Assembly (NCBI GenBank): GCA_001179505.1 | Contig: CDMY01000430.1 | Coordinates: forward strand, 2,782 to 55,170 | DNA: 52,389 nt | Direction: 5' to 3' | Origin: Vitrella brassicaformis | Taxonomy: Eukaryota; Sar; Vitrellaceae | In this document: piece by piece, positions 20,434 through 30,632 of the stretch | Layout of the letters: each line of letters starts with the position of its first letter | Numbering within the stretch: position 1 is the stretch's first letter | Translations under genes and position numbers: made by a program | Notes under the pieces: generated by a model | Told to the model about the DNA's origin: nothing | Database searches by the model: none | Seen by the model: the letters and a program-made list of their open reading frames with translations, nothing else

Positions 20434-20872
20434 GTACGGATATCTTGCGCGCGAAAAAGGTGCACTTGCTTGGCTTCACTTTGATGTTGCTTGCCTGCAG
20501 CAGTCGGAAGACCTCAAGGATGTGGCTGCAGTGATCCTCAAAGGTGCGTGAGAAGATCACTATGTCATCGACATACACAAACGCACTCTTCCAAAGCACT
20601 GGTGCTAATGCCTTGTCCATCACTCTCTGGAATGTCGCTACGCTGTTGCACAGACCCATGGGCATGCGGATCCATTGCAGTTGTGTCTGCCCGTTGACCG
20701 AGAAGGCCGTCTTGTGTCTGTCTTCTGGGCTGACTTCGACCTGCCAAAAGCCCGACGTCGCATCGAGCGTCGTGAACCACGACATGCCCTGGAGGGAGTC
20801 AAAACACTGATCAATCAAAGGTGGGGCGTAGCGAGACTTCTGAGTCATTTCGTTGAGCCAGCGATAGTCCAC
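20363..20872 (-). CDS. reverse transcriptase palm
   Basis: Reverse transcriptase fingers and palm of Ty3/gypsy type: DYRWLNEMTQKSRYA, FTTLDATSGFWQVEV, MPMGLCNSVATFQRVMD, and the catalytic FVYVDDIVIFS near 20565. The upstream frame reads ...AIVMVRRK and should continue as RKKDGSWRLCVDYRWLN, so one base is missing near 20893. Downstream, the frame must change again near 20405 (VLGFILSR to DGLEADPKK). Confidence 0.88.
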   Translation of the reverse strand: MDYRWLNEMTQKSRYAPPLIDQCFDSLQGMSWFTTLDATSGFWQVEVSPEDRHKTAFSVNGQTQLQWIRMPMGLCNSVATFQRVMDKALAPVLWKSAFVYVDDIVIFSRTFEDHCSHILEVFRLLQASNIKVKPSKCTFFARKISVLGFILSRRTGSRPKEGRGHDQPA

Positions 20873-22128
20873 ACACAGACGCCAGCTGCCGTCTTTCTTC
20901 TGACCATTACGATGGCTGCATTGTATTCAGAATCAGCAGCTTCGACGACACCGCTGCTCTTCAAGTCGCTCACTATCTTCACTGCTTCCTCATGCTCAAT
21001 CTGAGCCAGCCTACGAGGCTTCATGTACGGAGGAATGCCACTGACACTGATGCGATGGACACCGAGAGACGGATCGACATGGCCAAGGTCGTTCTTGTCA
21101 CACGAAAACACGCCCGTCCGTTGTGCTGCTTTGATCACATCCACTGCCCGTCTTTTCTGTTGGTCCGTCAGGCCTTTGCCGATTTGTATCCCATGGCTGA
21201 TTTCGTCAGCATCTGGGTAGCTACGGATGCTTTCTGTTTGTGGCTGCGTGGCCATCAAGTGATCGATCCGCTCTCTATCAATCTCACAAGGTACGACATC
21301 AGCATCAGCCACCTCGACTGCTGCAATCCGTCCCGTCTCGTCCACAGGTCGCTGCATTGTGGGCATGGAAGGGAGTACATCAAACCAGCCCAGCAGGTGG
21401 TTCTTGGGCAAGACGACCCTCTTGTGTGACGGATTGCTGATCCTGATATGCACACAACGACCTGATATCACTTCGCTTGTCTCGTCATCTACACATAGCC
21501 ATGCGCCTCTGTGGCATGCGAGTGCTGGATGCACTAACAGACGACCAACCTCCCCTTTCATCTGTCTGTCAGGTCCCTTCAATCGTGCTAGCACCCATGT
21601 CTCCCTGCCGGCCGGGATGGGTGTCTTTGCCGTGACATGGACCTGATAGCTCAATCTCTTCCCGTCCGCAGGTGCGTCGATTCGAGTCAGGCCAAAAGCC
21701 ATGACACTCAGGCTATTTATCCCACATGTCTGTGGTGCGTGTATGTCCATAGGTGGCCATTCTGGTCGTGATGTGACACGTACTTTTCCGATCTCATGGT
21801 CAACGATGACCCTTTCTTCGCGAATCGCCTTGCCTCCCAGTAAGACGACACATTTGGAGTCATCGATGACATAGAAATCGACAGGCAGCGGGTTCGTGGC
21901 TGCTGTCTGTGTGTCCATTGTATCAGGCCACAAGGCGACTCTTGCGACCTTTTCGACCGCCACTTCACCATGGTGTAGCACACTGAGCGTCATGACGCCT
22001 GGACATATCGTCACTTCTCTGTCTCCTTCCTTTCGCAGCTTGTCAAGCATCTTGGTGCTCATTACACTCAGGTCGGCACCAGTATCAACGAGCACATCCA
22101 CTCTCACACCATTTGCTTTCATTCGCAC
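20845..22128 (-). CDS. retroviral-type aspartic protease and start of RT
   Basis: 427 codons open. Near the N-terminus is the catalytic motif LVDTGADLSVMS (residues ~11-22), with a hydrophobic-Leu-Gly-Gly partner (VVLLGGKAI, ~100). A long linker follows, then RT fingers (IPPYMKPRRL, SGVVEAADSEYNAAIVMV). The upstream 183-codon frame is in phase and separated only by a UAG codon at 22129-22131. This may be stop-codon read-through between gag-like and pro-pol products or a decay mutation. The ATG at 22128 is nine bases after the UAG. Confidence 0.85.
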   Translation of the reverse strand: MRMKANGVRVDVLVDTGADLSVMSTKMLDKLRKEGDREVTICPGVMTLSVLHHGEVAVEKVARVALWPDTMDTQTAATNPLPVDFYVIDDSKCVVLLGGKAIREERVIVDHEIGKVRVTSRPEWPPMDIHAPQTCGINSLSVMAFGLTRIDAPADGKRLSYQVHVTAKTPIPAGRETWVLARLKGPDRQMKGEVGRLLVHPALACHRGAWLCVDDETSEVISGRCVHIRISNPSHKRVVLPKNHLLGWFDVLPSMPTMQRPVDETGRIAAVEVADADVVPCEIDRERIDHLMATQPQTESIRSYPDADEISHGIQIGKGLTDQQKRRAVDVIKAAQRTGVFSCDKNDLGHVDPSLGVHRISVSGIPPYMKPRRLAQIEHEEAVKIVSDLKSSGVVEAADSEYNAAIVMVRRKTAAGVCVWTIAGSTK

Positions 22129-22680
22129 CTAGGTCTGCCATCTAACAGTCGGCACGAGCCCACGTCGTCTCTCTCGCCTATCTTCTACAGCGCAGCACTG
22201 CATCGCTTCCTCAGAACCACCTACAACATCCCCCTCACATACATGTAAGTGAGCCGCCTGCACTGCATCGTCAGTGCATTGCATATGATTCAACTGACAC
22301 TCATATTCGTCACTCCTTTCAGGCGCAGCAGGCGGAGAAGAAGGCGTCCCCTCTTCCCGCCGGCCGCAAACGAGGGCTTGGCTGGATCCGGCCTCGTTAC
22401 ACAGTTCCAGCCCTCCGTCAATTGTCATCGGTGGCGACCCACCACCACCGGATCGACTAGGGACACTTGATCGGCTAGGGATGCTTGATCGACTAGGGAT
22501 GCAAGTTCCCCTCAACTGACGGGTTACGCATGAGGGTTGACTCTCATATGATTGCTTGGTCAAGTACGTGTCCACCTCGTCTGTGTCACGTAAGTGGCTA
22601 TCCGCAGAAAGCACTGGGGTGTAGCCCACGAAAACTGTCTCCCCCGTTCGCTCAGTTGTCTCTGTCTGACTTGCGGTCAA
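22129..22680 (-). CDS. frame upstream of protease, possible gag/linker
   Basis: 183 codons ending at UAG, in phase with the protease frame. Composition is Ser/Arg/Cys-rich, with a triple SRSS-type repeat encoded by 21-bp DNA repeats at about 22450-22500. No CCHC zinc knuckle or Gag capsid motif is visible, so identity rests only on position and shared phase. Confidence 0.35.
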   Translation of the reverse strand: MTASQTETTERTGETVFVGYTPVLSADSHLRDTDEVDTYLTKQSYESQPSCVTRQLRGTCIPSRSSIPSRSSVPSRSGGGGSPPMTIDGGLELCNEAGSSQALVCGRREEGTPSSPPAAPERSDEYECQLNHMQCTDDAVQAAHLHVCEGDVVGGSEEAMQCCAVEDRRERRRGLVPTVRWQT

Positions 22681-22689
22681 TCACTATTC

Positions 22690-23285
22690 CTTACTCGCTA
22701 TTTTCACCCAAAACAGCCGTCGGGCGTGCAGCCGTGTGTAGCACAGTCACAGCCATCAGCATGCATGTACATGCCCGCACCTGCCCGCACCTCTGTGTGT
22801 GTGGTGTGGTCAGTCAGTCGTGTGCCCGAGTAATGGGAGGCGATCGGCCAGACGGAGAGCATACGAAAATGCCAGGCAACAAATATACACAGTTTTGTCG
22901 AGAGTGATTTTTGGTCGCCTCGAGGTTGAGTGAGGTTGAGTACGTATTTTAGAAGGGCTGGACAAGAGGAGACGCCAGAGGTTTCGGCAGAATTCACGTG
23001 TGGTGAGTGCATGCGGCGAGTGTTGGGGAATATGAAGGCTGCAATTACAAAGGCTTTGACGAGAGGACGATGCAGTCCCCCCCCCCCCATTTAGCCTTAA
23101 AGGGCGAACGTGTAGGTATTCCAGGCAGAGGATGATGCGCCCATCTTAGATGAGTGCATTTGGGTCGGACGGCAGGCATTGGTATTGGTGGAGCTTTGCA
23201 AGGGGAGGGAGACTGCGCGCTGTGATGATGCGGGGGCGTGTTATGGGGGCGTCTTGTTCCCGAAGTGAATGAGGCCTTTTTGTGT
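22690..23285. other. no gene recognised
   Basis: Contains the tail of repeat module C (about 22826-22850) and a poly-C tract near 23076-23086. The 5' LTR of the Ty3/gypsy element would be expected here, but no match to a 3' copy was found by eye. Confidence 0.4.
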
Positions 23286-23288
23286 GGT

Positions 23289-23673
23289 TCAACCTGTTTC
23301 AGGCTGGTCGAAGCCTGGGATGGCAAAGAAGACGTGCTCAAGCTGGTCGGCGAGGTGACGAACGCTTTTGAAAACATGGCAATGCTCACCAATATCCTGC
23401 TCGCCAGGCTCCGCCAGACTTGAACATACGAAATACAAGCAGACAAGACACCAACTCGAGCCTACCCCGATGGCGGTGCCCGCCCGGGAGGCCTTGCGCG
23501 TGAGCCGACAGAGGTCGGACTGCCGGTCGAGTGGGGCCGGAAGGGGAGCGCGGAAGGACGGGTCGACAAGGCCGATGCCGCCGTGGCGCACGGGGCGAAG
23601 GAGCAGCCGCTTCATGTCGTCAGAGAGGGGCTGTGGTGTGCCGACGAGTGCGGGCAGGAACGTCGTCAGCTGA
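23289..23673 (-). pseudogene. possible LINE reverse transcriptase scrap
   Basis: The minus strand reads DDMKRLLLRPVRHGGIGLVD followed by PSFRAPLP. The (Pro/Leu)-x-Arg-His-Gly-Gly-x-Gly-Leu pattern is typical of the region after the RT domain in several LINE families. Only this short piece is present; the continuation toward 23289 has no clear match. Weak evidence. Confidence 0.3.
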
Positions 23674-23800
23674 GTGAATTCTAGCCTACTGATACGTGTC
23701 CTCAGCTACCGCACTGGTCAACCCCCGGCCAGGTGTGCAGTGACATCAACGCTGACGACATGCGGCAGGGAGGCCTGCGAGTGGGTTCAAGAGAGCAGGG

Positions 23801-25174
23801 ATGGACAAAGAGGTCGGCAATTCATTGGGCATTGCCAAGGACGAGGATGTGACGTTGGATCTCCTCGACAAGCATAACTGGAAGGACACCGTGGGACTTG
23901 CTCACTGGCAGACTGACGACCTAGAGGACTCAGAGGACGAGCCCGTGCACGCACCCGCGCCCAGTGGCAACGGCCGCAGCGAGGAACCTGACGGCGAGAG
24001 TGATGGAGAGGGCAAGGAGGAGCCAGAGGCGTCGCGTGCCCGCATCGAGAACGCACTCATTCGCAGCAATGAGGGAAAGAAAAAGGCCATAACAATCGAG
24101 GTGCCGGGCGAGGGGCCGTGTGTGCTGTCCAAGGTTTTGTCGGTTCATGCAATCAGGCGGCTTATCGGCCGACCGATCACTTCGGGTCAGCCAAAGCTAG
24201 ACCAGTGTGGGGCGCGTAGGTCACGGTGGTTTGGTGTGTGTAGGTGAGAGGAGTCGGGCGCAAGTGTCTGGACGTGTTGCTGCCGCGGAAAGGAGAGAAG
24301 ATTGTGAGGATTGGGGGCTTCTACGTATGTCTCTTCAATGAGCAGGACCCACACACGCGACTATGCGTATCAATGGTGTGTAATCACAATACGGATACGC
24401 AAGGGTCGCGGTCGGCCGACGGGTGTGTGTTTGGCTGCTCCTGTGTGCGTTGTGATGTGCAGGTACATCTGTCGTGTGGTGGGTGCTTGTGTGGGTGCCT
24501 CCCGGCCCCACACCAATGTACCAACCAATCTCCCTCATGTACGACAACAAAAACGCCGAGCTCGACATCGAATTCTTCGCCCCTGTCCATCCAGAGGACG
24601 ATTCCATGGACACCGACAGCCCTGTGATGTGCATGCTCACCCCGCCGAGGACAGCTGGTGTGCGCCAGCCAACATCGTGCATCATCCACGCAGTGGCTGA
24701 GGCTGACTTCTCGGCGAAGAGGGGTCACGAGGGGGTGCATTCAAGCTTGCAAGGCCAGCATATCACCGCACAAAGACGGTGGTGGCTGACAAGATCAAGG
24801 AGCTGGAGGAGCAGATGGAGAAGGAGGCAGCAACTCGTCGTGCTCAGCAGCCAGCCATGCCGCCCGTGGGGCCTGGGGAGGGCAAACGAGAGGTGAGACG
24901 GAGGCTCGATGACGCCTACGCCGAGTGGTCAGACGTGGATGAGGAAAACAGCGATGTTGCTGAGCCTCCACCGGCTCTGTGGGGGCGAGGGCGGGGCAGG
25001 GGCGGGCGGGGAGGGAGGGGGAGGGGAGGGAGGGGCAGGGGCGGGGCAAATGCTGGCCGAGGCAAGGCCAAAGCAAAGGGGGGAGTCAAGAGGCCACCCA
25101 GGGAGTCTCGAGATGAAGACGATGACTTCGTGCAGCAGATAAAGAAGCCGCACGCTGGCAGGAAGAGGGGATGA
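23801..25174 (+). CDS. spliced gene, acidic protein with RGG-rich tail
   Basis: The first exon starts at ATG 23801 and encodes an acidic region (DDLEDSEDEPVHAP, EEPDGESDGEGKEEPEASRA) and ITIEVPGEGPCVLSK. A second exon (~24244-24325) follows ...gtgtgtgtag, encodes KCLDVLLPRKGEKIVRIGGF, and ends at GTATGT. A third (to ~24655) holds PISLMYDNKNAELDIEFF and an acidic tail. The last exon (~24715-25174) has a coiled segment (KIKELEEQMEKEAATRR), an acidic patch and a long Gly/Arg tail (GRGRGRGGRGGRGRGG), ending at a TGA near 25174. RGG tails usually bind RNA or are arginine-methylated. I do not recognise the family. The exact donor of exon 1 and the exon 3-4 junction are uncertain. Confidence 0.5.
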
Positions 25175-26200
25175 GAGGGGGGGTGGTTGGGTGGATGTGT
25201 TGATAATGAGAGGGCGGGTGGTTGGGTGGATGTTTTGATATCGCTGCCAGTGGTTGACTCATCTTTGAGACAGACACATAGGTCTTGTGCATAGCAAGTA
25301 AGCTTTGTTGTGTATATATACCAGCAGAGTCACTGAAGCGCATCAAAATCACACATTTCAGACACACACGCAGCCGAAATCACAGCAGCAGACGAGAAAT
25401 CAGTGCAAATCACGATTTGGCTGGAATCCATTACCAACGCCAATAGATTTCTGATTCCCTGATTCCAGGTGCTGCACAATAGAAATCAGCGCTGATTTCT
25501 ATATGATCCCTGTGTGATTCCGGATGCAGAGTGAGTACCCGTGACTTTTTGGGTCAAAGATCTGTCTTTTTGGATGGATAATCTGTCTATTTGCAATAGA
25601 GAGTCATCTTTCTGGTCAAAAAGCCATTTTTTTGGTGGAGAAAGTCACCTTCTGCCCCAGATCGGCAGCTCGCAGGTCAAAAAAGCGAGCTTCGACGGGG
25701 ACTTTTTGCCCAGACCCTTCCTGTGTAGTCGACAGCTGGAACACGGCGAAACCCCTTCGCCGCTTTGTCGAGAGGGCCGCGCAACAAGCGCGTTCACGGA
25801 AAACTGAGGAAAACTGAGACCAGAAAACTGAGGGCATGCATTCGAAAAGTGTCTCCGCTGCTGCATCCTTGATGTGTCGTTTCTGCAGTACAATAAAGGG
25901 CCTTCAAATCAAGACCAGCAGTGTAGTCGTGGACGGAAGATTCACAAAGTCTCGCGTGGTCGCGATGGGAACCTCGATGTGGCTCGATAGGGTAAGGGAC
26001 GTTTCAGACGGAGCCACACATGTGGATGTCCGCTTTCCAGATCAAGACCTGTGTCGTGACGTGCTTCTGACCGGGTCACATGTCTCTTGATATAGCAAGT
26101 CTTTGCCGCACTGACGAAAAGACAGAGGTATGCAAATCTGTTCACTCGATAGTCTGCGCCCATTTGAGGGAACAGACCCTTTGCCGCACAAACACTTCAA
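25175..26200. other. no gene recognised; small repeats and a palindrome
   Basis: A twofold repeat of ggNgggtggttgggtggatgt lies at 25180-25235. A perfect 20-bp palindrome (AGAAATCAGCGCTGATTTCT) is at 25481-25500. Related aaatcag/ctgatt words recur between 25395 and 25505. No coding signal. Confidence 0.5.
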
Positions 26201-26223
26201 GCTTCGTAAACACCTTAGCAACC

Positions 26224-27884
26224 TTAACACTTGGCCCAGCGTCTGTCACCGGCCGCTCCTTTTACTCGATCCCACCATTGACCACCCCACCTACAGCGAA
26301 GCTGATGCACTGATTTCGTGGTCTGAGGCCAGATGGTATAAGCCGGGGACCATAGCTTGCTTTTGACACGTTCTTCGCTCCACATTGAGGGTTGGAAGAG
26401 CCTGATGAACGATTCCTTGTACTTGTCGAGACCGTAAATGACATAGGCAATAGCCAAGTGTTCGACAAGGCGGTCCATATTAAAGCCGCCCTGGTTGGAG
26501 AATGGCCACTTCTTGCCATGTGATAGCCCGTGGGGGATCAAAAAGTCGATGGCTTTCTTAATGCTGCCCCCGCTCTTTGCAACGTAGTGGTAGTTGTCAA
26601 CCTCAACATTGGCGGCGACCCGTGCGAGAAGCAGCTGCGCATTGAGGCCAAACAAGGAATAGAACCACGACGTTGCTCGCTTTACTTCATGCTTTTGCAC
26701 GCCTGTGTGGTCGATCTGCACGCCTATCCTCTTTTCCAGGGCCATCCTTGCCTTTCGGTTTGCCAGGTCCGTCTCCTTGAGGAAGAGCGCGGTTGAGATG
26801 TACTGGACGTCATAGAGCAGGCCGTGGTTATTGTTGCGCGCAGATTCTTTTTTGCCATGGTTGCTATTTGTTTGCCAGTCGATGTATTCCTCGAACCACG
26901 CTTGCATCCCGTTTTCGTCCTGCTCAGTCCAATGCTTGGAGTTCTTGATGAGGGCGATGCCATCAAAGAGTTGATAGGAGACAGACATGTCGACAACTCC
27001 CTGTCTACGACCACGGGGGTGCCCCCTTACAATCTGGGCATACTCCAGATGCGGGTTCATGCGCGTGTCGTCGTCGAGGAACCAGACCCGTATCTTTTCC
27101 ACGGCATCTTTGGCATATCTTTCGTCCTCTAGGAAGTAGTATCCCAGCCCAAGCCTCTCCACACTCAAGAACAAGTCACGCAGGTTTTTGTAATCCGGTA
27201 CAGAGTGGATCTCCGGGTTCGTTTTCCCATCGATATTAATATAGGGAAGGCCGGATGGATTTTCCTTTGTGACGTTGGGCCACCAGTAACGCGCCAAACT
27301 CATGTAGTCATGCTTGTCCCTACTAGGGGGCCGGTCGCTCTTGTCAAGCACTGAGACAGGCTCCTTCTGAAGAATGTGTTCGCATTCGTCGTATAATGAT
27401 TTGAGAGAAGCTGCTAAGTCTCTTTGGCATATCTTTCGTCCTCTAGGAAGTAGTATCCCAGCCCAAGCCTCTCCACACTCAAGAACAAGTCACGCAGGTT
27501 TTTGTAATCCGGTACAGAGTGGATCTCCGGGTTCGTTTTCCCATCGATATTAATATAGGGAAGGCCGGATGGATTTTCCTTTGTGACGTTGGGCCACCAG
27601 TAACGCGCCAAACTCATGTAGTCATGCTTGTCCCTACTAGGGGGCCGGTCGCTCTTGTCAAGCACTGAGACAGGCTCCTTCTGAAGAATGTGTTCGCATT
27701 CGTCGTATAATGATTTGAGAGAAGCTGCTAAGTCTTTGTCGCCGTCGATGATCATCTGCTTGCTGATCTGCAGCTGCGTGGCGTTGAGTACGGTAAGGCC
27801 AGAAATGGACACAGCAGAGGGCGGCATGGAAGCAACAAGGCGGCAAAGCAGGCTTGTTAACGCAAGCGCGCCTTTCCTTCCCAT
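26224..27884 (-). CDS. secreted alginate lyase (PF05426, PL5-like), broken by 314-bp duplication
   Basis: Starts at ATG 27884 with a signal-peptide-like N-terminus (LALTSLLCRLVASM). Family motifs: DKHDYMSLARYWWPN, GLPYINIDGKTNPE, YYFLEDERYAKDA, RVWFLDDDTRMNPHLEYAQ, and NNNHGLLYDVQ, whose Asn-His pair matches the catalytic Asn-His of A1-III type lyases; Arg and Tyr in KRATSWFY fit the other catalytic positions. Known: the family cleaves alginate by beta-elimination. No introns are visible. Bases 27107-27420 are repeated exactly at 27421-27734; 314 is not a multiple of three, so the frame breaks after DERYAK. Without one copy the gene is a continuous 448 codons. The C-terminus past SPAYTIWPQ looks unlike the family and may be altered. 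It may be a recent mutation or an assembly error. Confidence 0.85.
27107..27734. repeat. exact 314-bp tandem duplication
   Basis: 27107-27420 and 27421-27734 are head-to-tail copies with no difference seen. It lies wholly inside the alginate lyase coding region. Confidence 0.93.
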
Positions 27885-28349
27885 CTTTGGGTATCCTCGG
27901 GTGAAGAACAGGATGATGAAGAAACGCAGATAGCAAGGGTTTTTTTTTCACACCCGGGGAGTTCCAACGGCCCTGCCGAAACCTTTTGCCCTAGGCCCCA
28001 GACGACGGCTGCAGAGCCCATAAACACCCATATTTTCACCTGCATGCGTGCCTCCTAACAGCGGATTCTGTGTCTGGGTGTTCGATTCCGGTGTGTGTAA
28101 CGGAGAGGTTGCGCAGGTTCCACTGTGAAAGATGAAAAGAGAATGGTTCTGCGAAGAGCAGCAATGGTGGCTGTGCTGCTCTGCGTCCACACCTTTGGCG
28201 GTCATTTCACGACCACCAATTACCGCCAATTGAAATGACCGCCAATCACATACGCAGACCGCAACGCTAACGCATTTGTCCGAGACCATCTTCCACGTGG
28301 TCACGACACAGGTCAGCTGCGACACAGCTGAAGAGTCAACTGACCAAAG

Positions 28350-29247
28350 ATGGCACATGCGGGCGACCTTCGTCACGTCCGCGATTGGAACATGACCGTG
28401 AGGCACATGATATTTCAAGGAGAAGCTGAGGGGAAGCAGATGTTCCCGCTGCGTTTGAGGACATGCTCGATACAGGAAGCCAGGTGTGCATACTCACACA
28501 GACACCCAGGAAAGGGGCGGGGCCACCCCCCGAATCTGTCAAACCCGACAAGAATGCACCTGGTTGCGACTTCGACTTCTCTGCAGTCGTCATCGTCGCC
28601 GCAAGCAAGTATCGCGCGACCGTCGCAACAATCAGAGCACGAGGAGTTGAGTATGACTTGGATTTCGATAGCCATGGTCGTCCAATGGAGGCACGTCTGG
28701 TGCATTCATACGACACAGGCATCTATGCTAGGGCCAAAGGCAGCTACAGACGAATGCCCAACAGCAATGGTGTGTATTGTCTGGGGTTAACCCGTGACGA
28801 GTTCTTCAACTTCTTCACCAATCCATTCTACATCGAAACAACGAGCGATGGGAAAGAGCTGATAAGGATGGATTGGGACCTGAAGAGTGGAGGCTATAGC
28901 TCATATCGTGGTACGGATCGCGCGGTCAACCGCCCCTGGACTGGGATGCCGGCATGGCCGCCTACGGTCCCCTGGATGCTGACGTCGGCAACAAAGCGAC
29001 AATTCTGAGGTTGCACTTTCCGTGGAACGGGGACACTCGCACACAGAAGTGGTGGGTTGTCACAGGTCAAAGTGACGATTCGCCGACCGAAGTGCATGCC
29101 GAAGTCGAGAAAAAGCAATTCGAGCACTGGGTGGACATCCCAGAGGGAGCCGAGAATTGCAAGTATTTCCATGCGGTGGCGTTTGATGATCAAGATGAGG
29201 AAATGAATCGGTCGCAAGTGGTGGCCACGTCAGCCTCTTTGCCCTAG
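28350..29247 (+). CDS. unrecognised protein, frame interrupted
   Basis: Main frame from ATG 28463 (181 codons), with protein-like stretches ATIRARGVEYDLDFDSHGRP, GLTRDEFFNFFTNPFYIETT and DGKELIRMDWDLKSGGYSSY. Near 28945 the sense passes to another frame (MAAYGPLDADVGNKATILRL, RTQKWWVVTGQSDD), which ends at a TAG at 29247. Either a one-base error or an unseen short intron joins them. Upstream, 28350-28450 is open in a third frame (HVRDWNMTVRHMIFQGEAEG) and could be an exon. DTGSQ near the start resembles an aspartic protease motif, but nothing else supports that. It lies between the two carbohydrate-active enzymes, so a related extracellular role is possible but unproven. Confidence 0.45.
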
Positions 29248-29249
29248 AC

Positions 29250-30590
29250 GTTCTCGCGTCCTTCGGCGGAGAGGCACCTGAAAGACTACGTTTGCGAGTC
29301 CACTAGACTTCACCCGGCAAACGCTAGAAATGCACTGAGACATTGAACTTCCCCTTTTCGATGCTGATATCTGGCGGTGTCTCACTCTTGAGCCAGCCGT
29401 TCGGCCTTGCACAAAGTGTTTGAGGCTTGGGCGAACTTCCCCTTTGTGTTCACTTCAAATCCTTAGAAAAAGGGGCAAATAGTGAGTGTATGAGTGATGT
29501 AACAGAGGGGCATCTGCAACTCAAAACAGTGTATCTGAGCTGTCAGTCAAATATTTACACTCGCTGGCATACAGAGTGTGTCAATGAAATTCTTGTGTTC
29601 TAGAAGAACTCACTCCAAACCACCTCTTCATAATAAGCAGACTTACAGCAAGCTGCGGGGATGGGGTTAGCAGACGGGTCTTAGCAGACCGGCGGTGTCT
29701 ACGCATGATGATGCTTGATGGAACTTGCGGGTTTTCGTTTTTACATTTCTCTCTGAGGTGCATGCGCATGACTACTTGATGCTGTGTGGAATTCCAGACA
29801 TCATCTTTTCATGCGAGACCTCGCTTCCGTCACTGAACCTCCACCGCCCTCTAGTTCCCTGTTTGGTCGTAAGTGGACTTCTGGAATGAGTCGGACTTTT
29901 GCCGAGAGCGTGTGATTGGCTGCACGAAGACCTTCTTCTTTCGTGATCGATCGCACAAACGTTCAAGCCGTTGATTTGCACGCAAAGCCACTCATTCATG
30001 TCGCGTCTGACTCACTGCAAGAGCATCCCTTTGTCAACATCATTCATGCAGTCAGCCGGCTACTCTCCTTCCTCTACACATGTCTGCCCACTACTTTATT
30101 GTACAGCGACACACACTGCGAACCACACAATGCCATGCACAGAGACAACGAGTCATCATCTGCTGCACCGGCACCTGGCTGAGCCGCATCTTCCTCGTCC
30201 CACTGCTCACAACTGGCTCTCTCTTGAAACGTGCAAATATCAGTGTGAGCACACACACACAGGCACGGACCCAGAGCTGCGGGGCAGCCGTAGTAGCGCG
30301 GTCACGTCCATGTGCGCACACACTCCTCTGCCTATCTGGGTGCCTCCGGGTGGGATGCATGCTTACCTGATGCTTACTCATACGGGGATGGATTCATGAT
30401 GACTTGTCGTGCTATGGCAGACATAATATGTTACTTTCGGTATTTGCGCACGTGCTGATTGCCCCACTCACCAACCGTTGACATACGTGCAGAGCGGCAC
30501 CAACTTGCGAATGAGTCCTCCCCCACCTCAAAAGCGAAGTAGGCTCATAAAGTAATTACAATAATAATCCTTCCACGTATTACTATTTTT
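29250..30590. other. intergenic, no gene recognised
   Basis: Only short frames without natural composition. An ACAC-rich stretch lies near 30250-30265. Probably includes the promoter of the GH97 gene, but no specific element could be assigned. Confidence 0.5.
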
Positions 30591-30632
30591 TTGTCACAGA
30601 CCATACGCTCTTGGTCGTCGGAGTTGGACGAA

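Larger units (their letters stand above)
17623..22680 (-). mobile_element. Ty3/gypsy chromovirus-like retrotransposon, degenerate
   Basis: Minus-strand order: possible upstream gag/linker frame, aspartic protease, reverse transcriptase, RNase H, integrase (zinc-binding, DDE core, GPY/F-like module), chromodomain. PR-RT-RH-IN order plus a chromodomain places it in the chromovirus branch of Ty3/gypsy. At least four frame changes and one in-frame UAG interrupt the coding sequence. No LTR pair was found by eye, and the zinc-knuckle part of Gag was not seen. Confidence 0.88.

Noticed and set aside
23289-23615. Whole 108-codon minus frame as a host gene
   Set aside because: Only the RHGGIGLVD part has any resemblance, to LINE sequences; the rest is not protein-like.
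28463-28480. DTGS motif as an aspartic protease
   Set aside because: No flap or second catalytic region and no retroelement context in the frame that follows.
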